Origin: CALIBK01 sp037444165 | GTDB lineage: Bacteria > Desulfobacterota > BSN033 > UBA1163 | Assembly (NCBI GenBank): GCA_037444165.1 | Contig: JBBIMX010000017.1 | Location: 1 to 37,751 of the forward strand | Length of the DNA: 37,751 nucleotides | Direction: 5' to 3' | Part shown: positions 16,327 through 24,230 of the stretch, piece by piece | Layout of the letters: every line of letters starts with the position of its first letter | How positions within the stretch are numbered: position 1 is the stretch's first letter | Notes under the pieces: generated by a model | The model's input: the letters and a program-made list of their open reading frames with translations, nothing else | The model's database searches: none | What the model was told of the DNA's origin: nothing | Translations under genes and position numbers: made by a program

Positions 16327-17604
16327 TTATTTCATGAGCATTCGAGGGATCCAGAGGGAAAGCGGGGGAATATAGGTCACGATGAAGAGGACCCCGATGG
16401 CGGCCAAAAGAAAAGGAAGGATAGCCTTTACAATCTGCTCCAGTGTAATTTTGGCAATACTGCAGGCGATGAAAAGGCAGACCCCAAGAGGTGGGGTAAT
16501 CAGACCGATGACCAGATTGAGGACCATCACCAAACCAAAGTGGATGGGATCGATCCCTACCTTTACAGCAAGGGGGAGAAGGATGGGTGTTAGAATGATC
16601 AAAGAGGCAGTGGTTTCCATAAAGGTTCCTATAAAAAGAAGAAAAAGATTGATCAGAAAAAGGAGGACCCACTTGTTCGTGGTGATCGATAAAAAGGTTT
16701 TGGCCACTATTTGGGGGACTTGATGGTTTGCCAAGATCCAACCAAAGATCGCTGAATTGGCGATCACAAACATGATGATGGAGGTGGTCACAATGCTGTC
16801 GATCAGGATCCTCGGAAGATCTCTTAAACGGATTTCTCGATAGACTAAAAAACTGATGATAAAGGCATAAGCCACCGCCACTGCGGCCGCTTCGGTGGGG
16901 GTAAATATTCCACCTAAAATGCCTCCCAAGATGATCGCTGGCATCAGGAGGGCCAGTAAGGCATCCTTTAACCCGTAGAAGAATTCTTGGAGGGATTTGA
17001 TCGGCTCCTTTGGATAGTTTCTTTTGTGGGAAATCCAATAGGCAATTCCAAGCAGGGCCAGTCCCACCATCATCCCTGGAATCACCCCTGCCAAGAAGAG
17101 AGCACCTATGGATAATTCTCCAACGGTTCCAAGGATGACCATAGGAATACTTGGAGGGATGATGGGGCCCACAGTCGAAGAGGCGGCGGTGACGGCCGCA
17201 CTGAAATCTTTATCATAACGCCTCTCGGTCATCGCTGGAATGAGGATGGATCCTAAGGCTGAGGTATCTGCCACGGCGGCTCCCGTGATCCCTGCAAAAA
17301 ACATACTGGCCACCACGTTGACCAAGGCTAATCCCCCCCTCACATATCCCAAAAGGATATTACAGAAATGGATCAGCCTTCGGGTAATCCCTCCCGCATT
17401 CATCAGATTTCCTGCCAGGATGAAAAAGGGAACGGCCAGAAGAGGAAAAGAGTCTGTTCCTGAAAACATCTCCTTGGGCATCAGAAGGAAGGGAATATTG
17501 CCAGTATAGAGAAGGGCCACGAAAGAGGTGAGCCCGAGGACAAAAGCAATGGGAATCCCCAAAAGGAGAAAGGTAATAAAGCTGATCGCCAGAACCCAGA
17601 GCAA
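16327..17604 (-). CDS. dctM: TRAP transporter large permease DctM
   Basis: This is the ion-coupled transport subunit of a tripartite TRAP importer (425 aa, about 12 membrane segments). The family marks are GIPIAFVLGL near the start, FFAGITGAAVADTSALGSILIPAM, PPSIPMVILG, and LITPPLGVCLFIACSIAKI near the end. The start is TTG at 17604, chosen because the encoded MLWVLAISF matches the usual DctM N-terminus; it begins 1 bp after the dctQ stop and has GGAGG about 12 bp upstream. It works with the DctQ and DctP proteins encoded just upstream. Confidence 0.95.
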   Translation of the reverse strand: MLWVLAISFITFLLLGIPIAFVLGLTSFVALLYTGNIPFLLMPKEMFSGTDSFPLLAVPFFILAGNLMNAGGITRRLIHFCNILLGYVRGGLALVNVVASMFFAGITGAAVADTSALGSILIPAMTERRYDKDFSAAVTAASSTVGPIIPPSIPMVILGTVGELSIGALFLAGVIPGMMVGLALLGIAYWISHKRNYPKEPIKSLQEFFYGLKDALLALLMPAIILGGILGGIFTPTEAAAVAVAYAFIISFLVYREIRLRDLPRILIDSIVTTSIIMFVIANSAIFGWILANHQVPQIVAKTFLSITTNKWVLLFLINLFLLFIGTFMETTASLIILTPILLPLAVKVGIDPIHFGLVMVLNLVIGLITPPLGVCLFIACSIAKITLEQIVKAILPFLLAAIGVLFIVTYIPPLSLWIPRMLMK

Positions 17605-17605
17605 G

Positions 17606-18130
17606 TTAGAACCCGGCCTCCACTCTTTTCATTTCCTCGGTCTTTTCTATTCCCACCAACCCTTTTCTATGCTTGAGCCCTAAAAAGAATTGATCGAAGA
17701 GGTGAATCATCATGAGAAGGGCTCCGACGGGAATGGCGAGATAAGGAAATCCCATGGGGATTCTCATTGCTGGGGAGGATTGTTTCATATTGAACTGGGC
17801 TAATTGAAAGCCTTTTACCATCACGGTGAAGAGGAAGAGAAGAAGAAGAACAAGGGTGATCAGGTAAATCGAACGTCTTTTTCCTTCCGGAAGCTTTCCT
17901 ATAAAGGCCTCCACTCCGATATGGAGCCCTCTTTTTAAGGCGATAGAGGCACCCAAAAAGGAAGCCCATACTAGGGAGTATCGTGAGAATTCTTCAGACC
18001 AGGGGAGGGAGTGAACAATGACGAATCGAAAAAAGACCTGGGCAAAGGTGACCAAACACATCGCTATGAGAAGGGTCAAACAACCCACTTCTGCGCAGCG
18101 ATTCAAAAGATGACTGATTTTCGAAACCAT
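17606..18130 (-). CDS. dctQ: TRAP transporter small permease DctQ
   Basis: This is the four-helix accessory membrane subunit of the TRAP transporter (174 aa). The diagnostic W-(S/T)-EE-x-SRY motif is present as PWSEEFSRYSLVWASFLGAS after the first membrane segment. Hydrophobic stretches lie near residues 15-35, 47-65, 88-105 and 128-145. It sits between dctP and dctM and is separated from dctP by a strong hairpin. The ATG has AAGGGATGG just upstream. Confidence 0.92.
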   Translation of the reverse strand: MVSKISHLLNRCAEVGCLTLLIAMCLVTFAQVFFRFVIVHSLPWSEEFSRYSLVWASFLGASIALKRGLHIGVEAFIGKLPEGKRRSIYLITLVLLLLFLFTVMVKGFQLAQFNMKQSSPAMRIPMGFPYLAIPVGALLMMIHLFDQFFLGLKHRKGLVGIEKTEEMKRVEAGF

Positions 18131-18142
18131 CCATCCCTTGAT

Positions 18143-18172
18143 CCTCTCCTCCCCTCCTCGGGGAGGGAGAGG
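18143..18172 (-). promoter_or_regulatory. Intercistronic hairpin between dctP and dctQ
   Basis: The arm at 18143-18154 pairs with 18160-18172 in 12 bp, almost all G-C, with one bulged base (18165) and a 5-nt loop. It begins 9 nt after the dctP stop and ends 12 nt before the dctQ start. No U-run follows, so it is not a standard terminator. It more likely stabilises the dctP part of the mRNA or attenuates dctQM. Confidence 0.7.
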
Positions 18173-18181
18173 TAGAAGGAG

Positions 18182-19168
18182 CTACTTTGTTCCAACAATC
18201 CTATCGATCAGATCCTTTCCAAACCGTGATTCATATTTTTTATAAGTAGGCTCTGTGGCTTTCTGGAAGAGTTTTTTGTCCGGGTAAGTGACCTGCATTC
18301 CGAAACCTTTCAGTTCTTCCAGCATTTTGGTTTCGTTGTCACGGATAAATTTTCTTTCGAACTTAGCCGCCTCTTTCCCTGCTTCTATAAGGGCCTTCTG
18401 AAATTCAGGGGAGAGGTTATTGAATTTCTTTTCGTTCATGAGAAGAAGAGCAGGAGAGTAGACATGCCCGGTAAGGGCTAAATGTTTGTTTACTTCGTAG
18501 ATTTTGTGGGTTCGGATGATATTGATGGGATTCTCCTGACCATCGATCACCCCTTGCTGAAGGGCGGTATACACCTCCCCCCAGGTCATTGGAGTTGGAT
18601 CTGCTCCAAGGGTTCGAAAGGCATCCATGTGGACCTCATTTTCCATCGTTCTTAGCTTTAGTCCCTTGACATCTTCGGGCTTATTGACCGGTCGTTTATT
18701 ATTGGTCAGATTTCGAAATCCATTTTCCCAGAAGGCCATCCCTTTGATGCCAGCCTTTGAGAGGGCTTTCAGGAGATTCTCACCGATAGGGCCATCCAAG
18801 ACTTTATCCACATGGGCATTGTCTCTGAAGAGAAATGGAAGATCCACGACGAGCATTTGGGGAACAAACCCACCTACCGGACCTGTAGAGGTGATGACGA
18901 GATCAATGGTACCGATCTGCAGTCCCTCAATACATTCTCTTTCCCCTTTTCCCAACTGACCTCCTGGATAGATTTCAATTTTGAGATTTCCTTTGGTCTT
19001 TTGATCAACCCATCTTGCAAACTCCATTGCCCCGATATGGTAAGGGGCAGAAGTGGAGACAACATGGGCTAACTTTAGGGTAACCGGCGTAGACATGGCC
19101 CCTTGGGCCATCCCAAAGATCAAAAGGATACTTGCCATAAGACTCCTCATCCATTTACCCTTTTCCAT
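18182..19168 (-). CDS. dctP: TRAP transporter substrate-binding protein DctP
   Basis: This is the periplasmic solute receptor of the TRAP importer. I place the start at ATG 19168 (328 aa), directly after GGAGG and a true signal peptide (WMRSLMASILLIFGMAQGAMS); an in-frame upstream extension would run through the end of panB. The mature protein shows LKLAHVVSTSAPYHIGAMEFA, the DLPFLFRD motif, the conserved carboxylate-binding Arg in GLKLRTMEN, and TPMTWGEVYTALQQGVIDGQENP. It therefore binds an organic acid; the gene context (panB, panE, 2-oxoacid oxidoreductase) suggests a 2-oxo or 2-hydroxy acid. Confidence 0.93.
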   Translation of the reverse strand: MEKGKWMRSLMASILLIFGMAQGAMSTPVTLKLAHVVSTSAPYHIGAMEFARWVDQKTKGNLKIEIYPGGQLGKGERECIEGLQIGTIDLVITSTGPVGGFVPQMLVVDLPFLFRDNAHVDKVLDGPIGENLLKALSKAGIKGMAFWENGFRNLTNNKRPVNKPEDVKGLKLRTMENEVHMDAFRTLGADPTPMTWGEVYTALQQGVIDGQENPINIIRTHKIYEVNKHLALTGHVYSPALLLMNEKKFNNLSPEFQKALIEAGKEAAKFERKFIRDNETKMLEELKGFGMQVTYPDKKLFQKATEPTYKKYESRFGKDLIDRIVGTK

Positions 19169-19187
19169 TTTTATTCCCTCCTTATGA

Positions 19188-20024
19188 TTATTTGATTTTT
19201 TCCAGTTCTTTTTCATCGATGTGAAAACTATGCTGGTCTGTTGGAAAGAGCCCCTGCAGGACTTCCTGGCGATAGGTCTCAAATGCCTTTAGCATCTCCT
19301 GGCTTAGATTGACATATCGTTTGGCGAATTTGGGTGTAAACCGGTCGAAAAGTCCCAGCATATCATGGACGACCAGAACTTGACCATCGCAGTGGGGGCC
19401 AGCTCCGATACCGATCGTCGGGATTTTTAGCCTCTCGGTAATTCTTTTTGCAATCGGAGCTGGAATGGCCTCCAGAAGGACTGAAAAAGCCCCTGCCTCT
19501 TCAAGCAAAAGGGCATCCTCAATAATTCTTTGAGCCGTTTGAGCATCTTTCCCTTGGACTTTGAATCCTCCAAGCATAGAGATCGTTTGGGGAGTTAATC
19601 CGATATGGCCCATGACAGGGATTCCTGCTTTGACGATGGACCTTACGATCTCTTTGACGCTTGCTCCCCCCTCGAGTTTCACTGCATCGGCTCCTCCCTC
19701 TTTTATGAAGCGACCGGCATTGAGGATCGCCTCACGTTCAGAGGAATGATAAGACATAAAGGGCATATCGCCGATGATCAAGGCAGACCTGGCTCCACGA
19801 GTTACGGCTTTGGTATGGTGAATCATCTCCTCCATCGTTACAGGGATGGTGTTTTCATAACCTAAAACCGTCATTCCTACAGAATCCCCAACGAGGATAA
19901 TATCGATTCCGGCCCTATCCTCGAGGAGAGCCGTTGGGTAGTCATAAGCCGTAAGCATCGTGATCTTTCGTCCTTCCCGTTTCATCTGTTGAATATCTAC
20001 GGGCGTCACCTTTTTTCGATCCAT
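19188..20024 (-). CDS. panB: 3-methyl-2-oxobutanoate hydroxymethyltransferase
   Basis: PanB adds a hydroxymethyl group from methylenetetrahydrofolate to 2-oxoisovalerate, the first committed step to pantothenate and CoA. The start is ATG 20024 (278 aa) because AGGAGG precedes it; an extension to 20069 adds unconserved residues. Motifs are intact: KITMLTAYDYPTALLEDRAG, DIILVGDSVGMTVLGYENT (Mg-binding Asp), KLEGG, GHIGLTPQTI and GIGAGPHCDGQVLVVHDMLG. It lies 28 bp after panE and 19 bp before dctP, so the pathway genes and the transporter share an operon. Confidence 0.96.
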   Translation of the reverse strand: MDRKKVTPVDIQQMKREGRKITMLTAYDYPTALLEDRAGIDIILVGDSVGMTVLGYENTIPVTMEEMIHHTKAVTRGARSALIIGDMPFMSYHSSEREAILNAGRFIKEGGADAVKLEGGASVKEIVRSIVKAGIPVMGHIGLTPQTISMLGGFKVQGKDAQTAQRIIEDALLLEEAGAFSVLLEAIPAPIAKRITERLKIPTIGIGAGPHCDGQVLVVHDMLGLFDRFTPKFAKRYVNLSQEMLKAFETYRQEVLQGLFPTDQHSFHIDEKELEKIK

Positions 20025-20052
20025 CTTTGCCTCCTGCACTCGAACTTGGTTG

Positions 20053-20964
20053 TTAAAACGTCTTTTCAATCACTTTAATGAGGTCTGTGATCATCCGATT
20101 GTATGGAACTGGGATCCCCAATCGTTCCGCCTCATGGACAATGGCTCCGTTGAGGGAATCGATCTCTGTTCTTCGCTTCCGATCCAGATCCTGGCCCATG
20201 GAACAACGATTCTCTCGAGTGGCCTCGATGACGGCCTTCACTCGATCCAGAGGATTTCCATGAATCTCAATCCCCTTTCTCTTTGCCACTTCGACCGCTT
20301 CAGAGACCAGGCATTCCAATAGCCTCAAGGTCTCGGGATAATCGAGAATTTGACCGTTTTTCAATCCGGTGATGGCGGCCAGAGCATTAAGACCTACATT
20401 GACAAAAAGTTTCTCCCACACCAGGGTGTGGATTTTAGAGGAGACCTCCGTATCAATTCCTGCTTGGCAAAACCTCTGCGAGATCCGATGGATCCGCTCC
20501 GTCATCCTTCCGTCAAGCTCTCCCACATAGGTCTTCCCCCATCCAGCATGTCGAATCCGGCCGGGTCCAAGCAAGGTGGCTCCTTGCCCCGTGACGCCTA
20601 ACAGGACCTTTTGAGGATTCACATGTTTGCAAATCGTCTCCTCGTTTCCAAGACCATTCTGGAGGGTGAGAAAAAGGGTGTCCTCTTTTTCGAGAACTAA
20701 AGAGTTTTTCACGGCGCTCTCGGTATCGTAGGTCTTGACAAAGTAGAGGATCAGATCGGCTTTCCCAACGGTTTTGGGATCGGTGGTGGCGTGAAGAGAA
20801 ATGGTTTGCTCTCCCCCTTTTTCTTCTATGACGAGCCCGTGAGTCTGAAGGGTTTCGATATGCTCCTTCCAGATATCGACCAACCAGACCTCCTCTCCAG
20901 TCAGCGAAAGAAGGCCCCCGAAAAGACTTCCCATCGCTCCGGCTCCCATGATGACGGTCTTCAT
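20053..20964 (-). CDS. panE: 2-dehydropantoate 2-reductase (ketopantoate reductase family)
   Basis: PanE/ApbA reduces 2-dehydropantoate to pantoate with NADPH, the step after PanB. The protein (303 aa from ATG 20964; GTG at 20967 is the alternative) starts with the NADP-binding fold MGAGAMGSLFGGLLS. It has the KTYDTESAV and LTLQNGLGNEETI segments and the catalytic-region KLFVNVGLNALAAITGL. Adjacency to panB supports true pantothenate synthesis, though ketopantoate-reductase-like proteins also act on other 2-oxo acids. It is the first gene of the pan-TRAP operon. Confidence 0.92.
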   Translation of the reverse strand: MKTVIMGAGAMGSLFGGLLSLTGEEVWLVDIWKEHIETLQTHGLVIEEKGGEQTISLHATTDPKTVGKADLILYFVKTYDTESAVKNSLVLEKEDTLFLTLQNGLGNEETICKHVNPQKVLLGVTGQGATLLGPGRIRHAGWGKTYVGELDGRMTERIHRISQRFCQAGIDTEVSSKIHTLVWEKLFVNVGLNALAAITGLKNGQILDYPETLRLLECLVSEAVEVAKRKGIEIHGNPLDRVKAVIEATRENRCSMGQDLDRKRRTEIDSLNGAIVHEAERLGIPVPYNRMITDLIKVIEKTF

Positions 20965-20967
20965 CAC

Positions 20968-21130
20968 AGCCTACCTGATCCAATCAAGTTTCAACTTTTT
21001 TTCATTAACATAACCTCTCCTCGGAATCAAATCTTTTTCTCCAAAAAAGGGGTTTCACTTTATCAAAAAAATTTTAATTTAAATAAAAAATTCTCTTGAC
21101 TCCCATGACGAAAGGAGGTATAAGGAAAAT
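20968..21130. promoter_or_regulatory. Divergent regulatory region between panE and the XRE-cupin gene
   Basis: This 160-bp region is strongly AT-rich, above all at 21060-21092. For the plus strand, TTGACT (21096-21101), a 17-bp spacer and TATAAG (21119-21124) form a near-consensus promoter only 6 bp before the XRE ATG. No clear minus-strand promoter for panE stands out; TTGATT near 21027 is weak. The XRE-cupin protein is the likely binder, but no convincing operator palindrome was found by eye. Confidence 0.45.
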
Positions 21131-21727
21131 ATGGTCAGTGACGAGATTAAACACGAAATCAAGAAGCTTCACATCGGGAAGAAGATCCGAACCCTCCGGA
21201 AGGAGGCCGGTCTGGTGTTGCAGGATCTTTCGGATCGAACAGGGCTCTCTAAGCCTTTACTCTCCCAGATCGAGAAAGAGGTGGTCTCCCCTCCTATTGC
21301 GACCCTCCTGAAGATCTCCAAAGCCCTCCATGTGAACATCAGCTATTTTTTTCAGGATAGTGAACCTGAAGAAAGGATCGTTCTGGTCAGGAAGGATGAG
21401 AGCAGAAAGGTTGATTCTCGATCCTTTGGACGAGAAGAGAGCGGATATTATTATGAAGCGCTCGCTTACAAGAAGGCTAAAAAGTCGATGGAACCGTTTC
21501 TGGTGGAGTTTAAAAGAAAAAGGATTGACCGGTTGTCCTTTTTCAGCCATGAAGGAGAAGAGTTTATCTACCTTTTAGAAGGGACTCTGGAATTTAGAAC
21601 GGAAGACCAGCAGTACATTCTTCACCCAGGAGATTCTCTCTACTTCGACTCTTCCATTCCTCATGCCTATCGGTCTTTGGAAAGAAAGAATGCCAAGGCT
21701 TTAACGGTTGTCTATTCTTCAAAATGA
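21131..21727 (+). CDS. XRE-family regulator with C-terminal cupin domain
   Basis: This is a 198-aa DNA-binding regulator. Residues about 15-70 form the helix-turn-helix (IGKKIRTLRKEAGLVLQDLSDRTGLSKPLLSQIE). Residues about 120-195 are a cupin_2 sensor domain (FLVEFKRKRIDRLSFFSHEGEEFIYLLEGTLEF, then HPGDSLYFDSSIPHAY). Such proteins sense a small metabolite through the cupin. Its place between the pan-TRAP operon and the oxidoreductase genes suggests it controls one or both. AAAGGAGG lies 12 bp before the ATG, a long spacing. The gamma-subunit gene starts 40 bp after its stop. Confidence 0.9.
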   Translation: MVSDEIKHEIKKLHIGKKIRTLRKEAGLVLQDLSDRTGLSKPLLSQIEKEVVSPPIATLLKISKALHVNISYFFQDSEPEERIVLVRKDESRKVDSRSFGREESGYYYEALAYKKAKKSMEPFLVEFKRKRIDRLSFFSHEGEEFIYLLEGTLEFRTEDQQYILHPGDSLYFDSSIPHAYRSLERKNAKALTVVYSSK

Positions 21728-21767
21728 AAAGCGAAGGAGGATAGAATCTCAAAAGTGGATCGAAGCC

Positions 21768-22337
21768 ATGATTGAGATCCGATTTCATGGAAGAGGAGGA
21801 CAAGGAGCCCAGGTTGCTTCGAAGGTCCTTGCAGTGGCCTTTTTTCACGAGGGGTATTATGTTCAATCTTTCCCTGCCTTCGGAGTAGAAAGACGGGGGG
21901 CTCCTGTGATGGCTTTTTTAAGGATCGATCGAGAACCCATCCAGTTGAGAGTGAACATCTATAGGCCGGATCATTTGGTCGTTCTCGATCCAACCTTGAT
22001 CGGCGCTGTGGATCTCACCTCAGGGCTTAAACCAAATGGCTGGATCTTGATCAATTCCCATCAGTCTCCAGAGTCCTTTGAGAGTCTAAGAGGATTTAGA
22101 ATCGCCACCGTAGATGCGACCTCTATTGCGATTCAATACGGTTTAGGGTCACGAACAAACCCCATCGTCAATACAGCCATCTTAGGGGCTTTTTCAAAGA
22201 TCACAGGATTGGTAGGGATCGATTCCATCGCTCTGGCCATCCGTGAGGAAATTCCGGTAAGGAAGGATGAAAATGCCAGGGCAGCAAGAGAAGCCTACAA
22301 TGAGGTCAAATACGAAATTCGAAGCACGACATCCTAA
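21768..22337 (+). CDS. 2-oxoacid:acceptor oxidoreductase gamma subunit
   Basis: This is the gamma subunit of a thiamine-diphosphate 2-oxoacid oxidoreductase (about 189 aa). It starts with the family motif MIEIRFHGRGGQGAQVASKVLA and has FPAFGVERRGAPVMAFLRI, both typical of the CoA-binding gamma domain. I use ATG 21768; an in-frame extension to 21708 would run through the regulator gene and is unlikely. No good ribosome-binding site is close to the ATG, since AGGAGG lies about 29 bp upstream, so it may be poorly translated or coupled. The other three subunits follow after a 147-bp gap. Confidence 0.92.
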   Translation: MIEIRFHGRGGQGAQVASKVLAVAFFHEGYYVQSFPAFGVERRGAPVMAFLRIDREPIQLRVNIYRPDHLVVLDPTLIGAVDLTSGLKPNGWILINSHQSPESFESLRGFRIATVDATSIAIQYGLGSRTNPIVNTAILGAFSKITGLVGIDSIALAIREEIPVRKDENARAAREAYNEVKYEIRSTTS

Positions 22338-22484
22338 ACAAACACAAATTGTCAACATAGAAATGACCTAAAGAGATAGAAATGTTTCAAATTTCGATAT
22401 GGGAATTTATTTCGAGTTTCGATATTCGGATTTTGAATTTTAAAATGGACGCCATATCACTCGGTTCATAGTGAAAGGGAAGAG
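22338..22484. repeat. AT-rich spacer with short TTTCGATAT repeats
   Basis: This gap inside the oxidoreductase cluster holds two exact copies of TTTCGATAT (22392-22400 and 22417-22425) in a run of similar TTTCGA/TTTGAA words. It has no ORF. The words resemble low-complexity intergenic arrays rather than a defined element. TAAAAT at 22441-22446 could be a weak -10, but no -35 fits, so I do not call a promoter. Confidence 0.4.
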
Positions 22485-24230
22485 ATGTCCAAACCAATTC
22501 AATTTAAGGGTGCTTCTGAAATGCCAGAGATTCCCATCTCTCTGGGATTCATGGATTGGAACAAAACAGGGGCCTGGAGGGCCCAGCGTCCCTATTATCT
22601 CGATAAGACTCCTCCTTGCAACGCTTCTTGTCCTGTGGGGAATGATATCGTCTCTTTTATTCAGAAGATCGTAGAGGAAGATCTGGATGGGGCATGGAGG
22701 GTTCTTCGAGAGGAGAATCCCTTCCCAGGAGTCTGTGGTCGAGTCTGTTTCCATCCCTGTGAGTCCCAATGCAATCGCTCCTTCTTGGACGAGCCCATTG
22801 CTATCCATGCCCTGGAGAGGTTCGTTGCTGATTTTTCAGAGGGCCAGGATCAAAAAGTAAAACGAGAGGTTGAGAAAGGAAAAGAGAGGATAGCCATCAT
22901 CGGTTCCGGACCTGCCGGGCTAAGCTGTGCCTATCACCTCGCAAGACTCCATTATCCGGTGACGGTGTTTGAGTCCTTTCCCCTTCCAGGAGGAATGTTG
23001 AGAATGGGAATTCCTTCCTATCGTCTACCCCGGGAGGTTTTAGAAAGGGAAATTGCCTTAATCGAATCGATAGGGGTGGATATTCGTACAGGGATCGCCT
23101 TGGGCCAGAATCTAACCTGGCAGGATTTAAAGAACTATTCAGCCATCTTCATCGCCACAGGGGCCCATCTCGGAAGACCCCTCGGGATTCCTGGAGAGAA
23201 AAGGAGGGGTGTGTTTCAGGGCCTCGAGTTTTTAAAAAGAGTCAACTCCGGTAAGAAGATTGAATTGGGAGAGAAGGTGGGGATCATTGGAGGAGGAAAT
23301 ACGGCCATTGATGTCGCCCGCTCTGTCATCCGTTTAGGGAAGAAGGCCATCCTTCTTTATCGCCGTTCAAAGGAAGAGATGCCTGCATTTGAGGAGGAGG
23401 TCTCCGAGGCCCTGGAAGAAGGGGTCAAAATAAGATATCTCGTTAACCCCATCCGCATTCGTTCCAAAGACGGGTTGAAACGGCTGGAGTGTTTGAGAAT
23501 GAAGTTGGGAGAGAAAGATGAAACAGGACGTAGGAAACCCATTCCCATTCCAAATTCCAATTTTTTTATCGAAGTGGATAGTCTGATCATTGCAGCGGGT
23601 GAAGAGATTGAATTCTCTTATTTCCCCAAGGGAATGGAGAGGAAGGGGGGAATTCTCCTGACCCAGAGGGATGGAAGCACTGGAGTCAAAGGGGTCTTTG
23701 CTGGAGGGGATCTGACCTCCACTCAACGAACCGTAGCCCATGCCATAGGTTCGGGGAAGAAAGCCGCTCTCGCTATGGACTGCTATTTTAAAGAGAAGGA
23801 TTCAGAAGAGGCATTTAGACGAGCCCTCATTGGAGAGGGGCCTTCCATTTCGATCTTTCGATATCTTCATCCAGATGAGAGACGGATGGATTCCCACATT
23901 GTCCGTTTCGAAGAATTGAATTTGGATTATTTTGAGCGAGCATCGAGGCAGAAGGAAACGAAACTACCTCCAAAGGTAAGGGTCAAAGATTTTAGAGAGG
24001 TCACCTCCACGCTTCCTTCCTCCTTAGCCATTGAAGAGGCAGGTCGATGTTTCAGTTGTGGAACCTGCAACGGATGTGAGACCTGTTATGTCTTCTGTCC
24101 GGATGCTTCTATTCTGAAGAGGGAAGAGGTTTTCCTTCGCGAAATTGATTACGATTTTTGTAAAGGATGCGGGATCTGCTTTGCTGAATGTCCTCGAGGA
24201 GCGATCACCCTCAAAGAGGAGGCGAGATGA
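22485..24230 (+). CDS. GltD-like FAD/NAD(P) oxidoreductase fused to 2x4Fe-4S ferredoxin domain
   Basis: This 581-aa protein joins an electron-bifurcating-style GltD module to a PorD-like ferredoxin. The N-terminal Fer4_20 domain has Cys45/49 and Cys84/88/92/96. The FAD fold is GSGPAG at 140-145 and the NAD(P) fold GGGNTA at 269-274. The C-terminus has a six-Cys cluster (C522/525/528/531/534/538) and C559/562/565/569. It would pass electrons from the alpha/beta 2-oxoacid oxidoreductase to NAD(P)+. Phenylglyoxylate dehydrogenase has separate subunits of these two types. Its stop overlaps the alpha-subunit ATG as ATGA. Confidence 0.9.
   Translation: MSKPIQFKGASEMPEIPISLGFMDWNKTGAWRAQRPYYLDKTPPCNASCPVGNDIVSFIQKIVEEDLDGAWRVLREENPFPGVCGRVCFHPCESQCNRSFLDEPIAIHALERFVADFSEGQDQKVKREVEKGKERIAIIGSGPAGLSCAYHLARLHYPVTVFESFPLPGGMLRMGIPSYRLPREVLEREIALIESIGVDIRTGIALGQNLTWQDLKNYSAIFIATGAHLGRPLGIPGEKRRGVFQGLEFLKRVNSGKKIELGEKVGIIGGGNTAIDVARSVIRLGKKAILLYRRSKEEMPAFEEEVSEALEEGVKIRYLVNPIRIRSKDGLKRLECLRMKLGEKDETGRRKPIPIPNSNFFIEVDSLIIAAGEEIEFSYFPKGMERKGGILLTQRDGSTGVKGVFAGGDLTSTQRTVAHAIGSGKKAALAMDCYFKEKDSEEAFRRALIGEGPSISIFRYLHPDERRMDSHIVRFEELNLDYFERASRQKETKLPPKVRVKDFREVTSTLPSSLAIEEAGRCFSCGTCNGCETCYVFCPDASILKREEVFLREIDYDFCKGCGICFAECPRGAITLKEEAR

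Noticed and set aside
16304..17038. Long minus-strand ORF in another frame within dctM
   Set aside because: It overlaps dctM fully and its translation is His/Ser/Pro-rich with no domain; DctM has full family motifs.
19169..19282. N-terminal extension of DctP
   Set aside because: It would overlap panB and place about 38 charged residues before the signal peptide. GGAGG before ATG 19168 decides the start.
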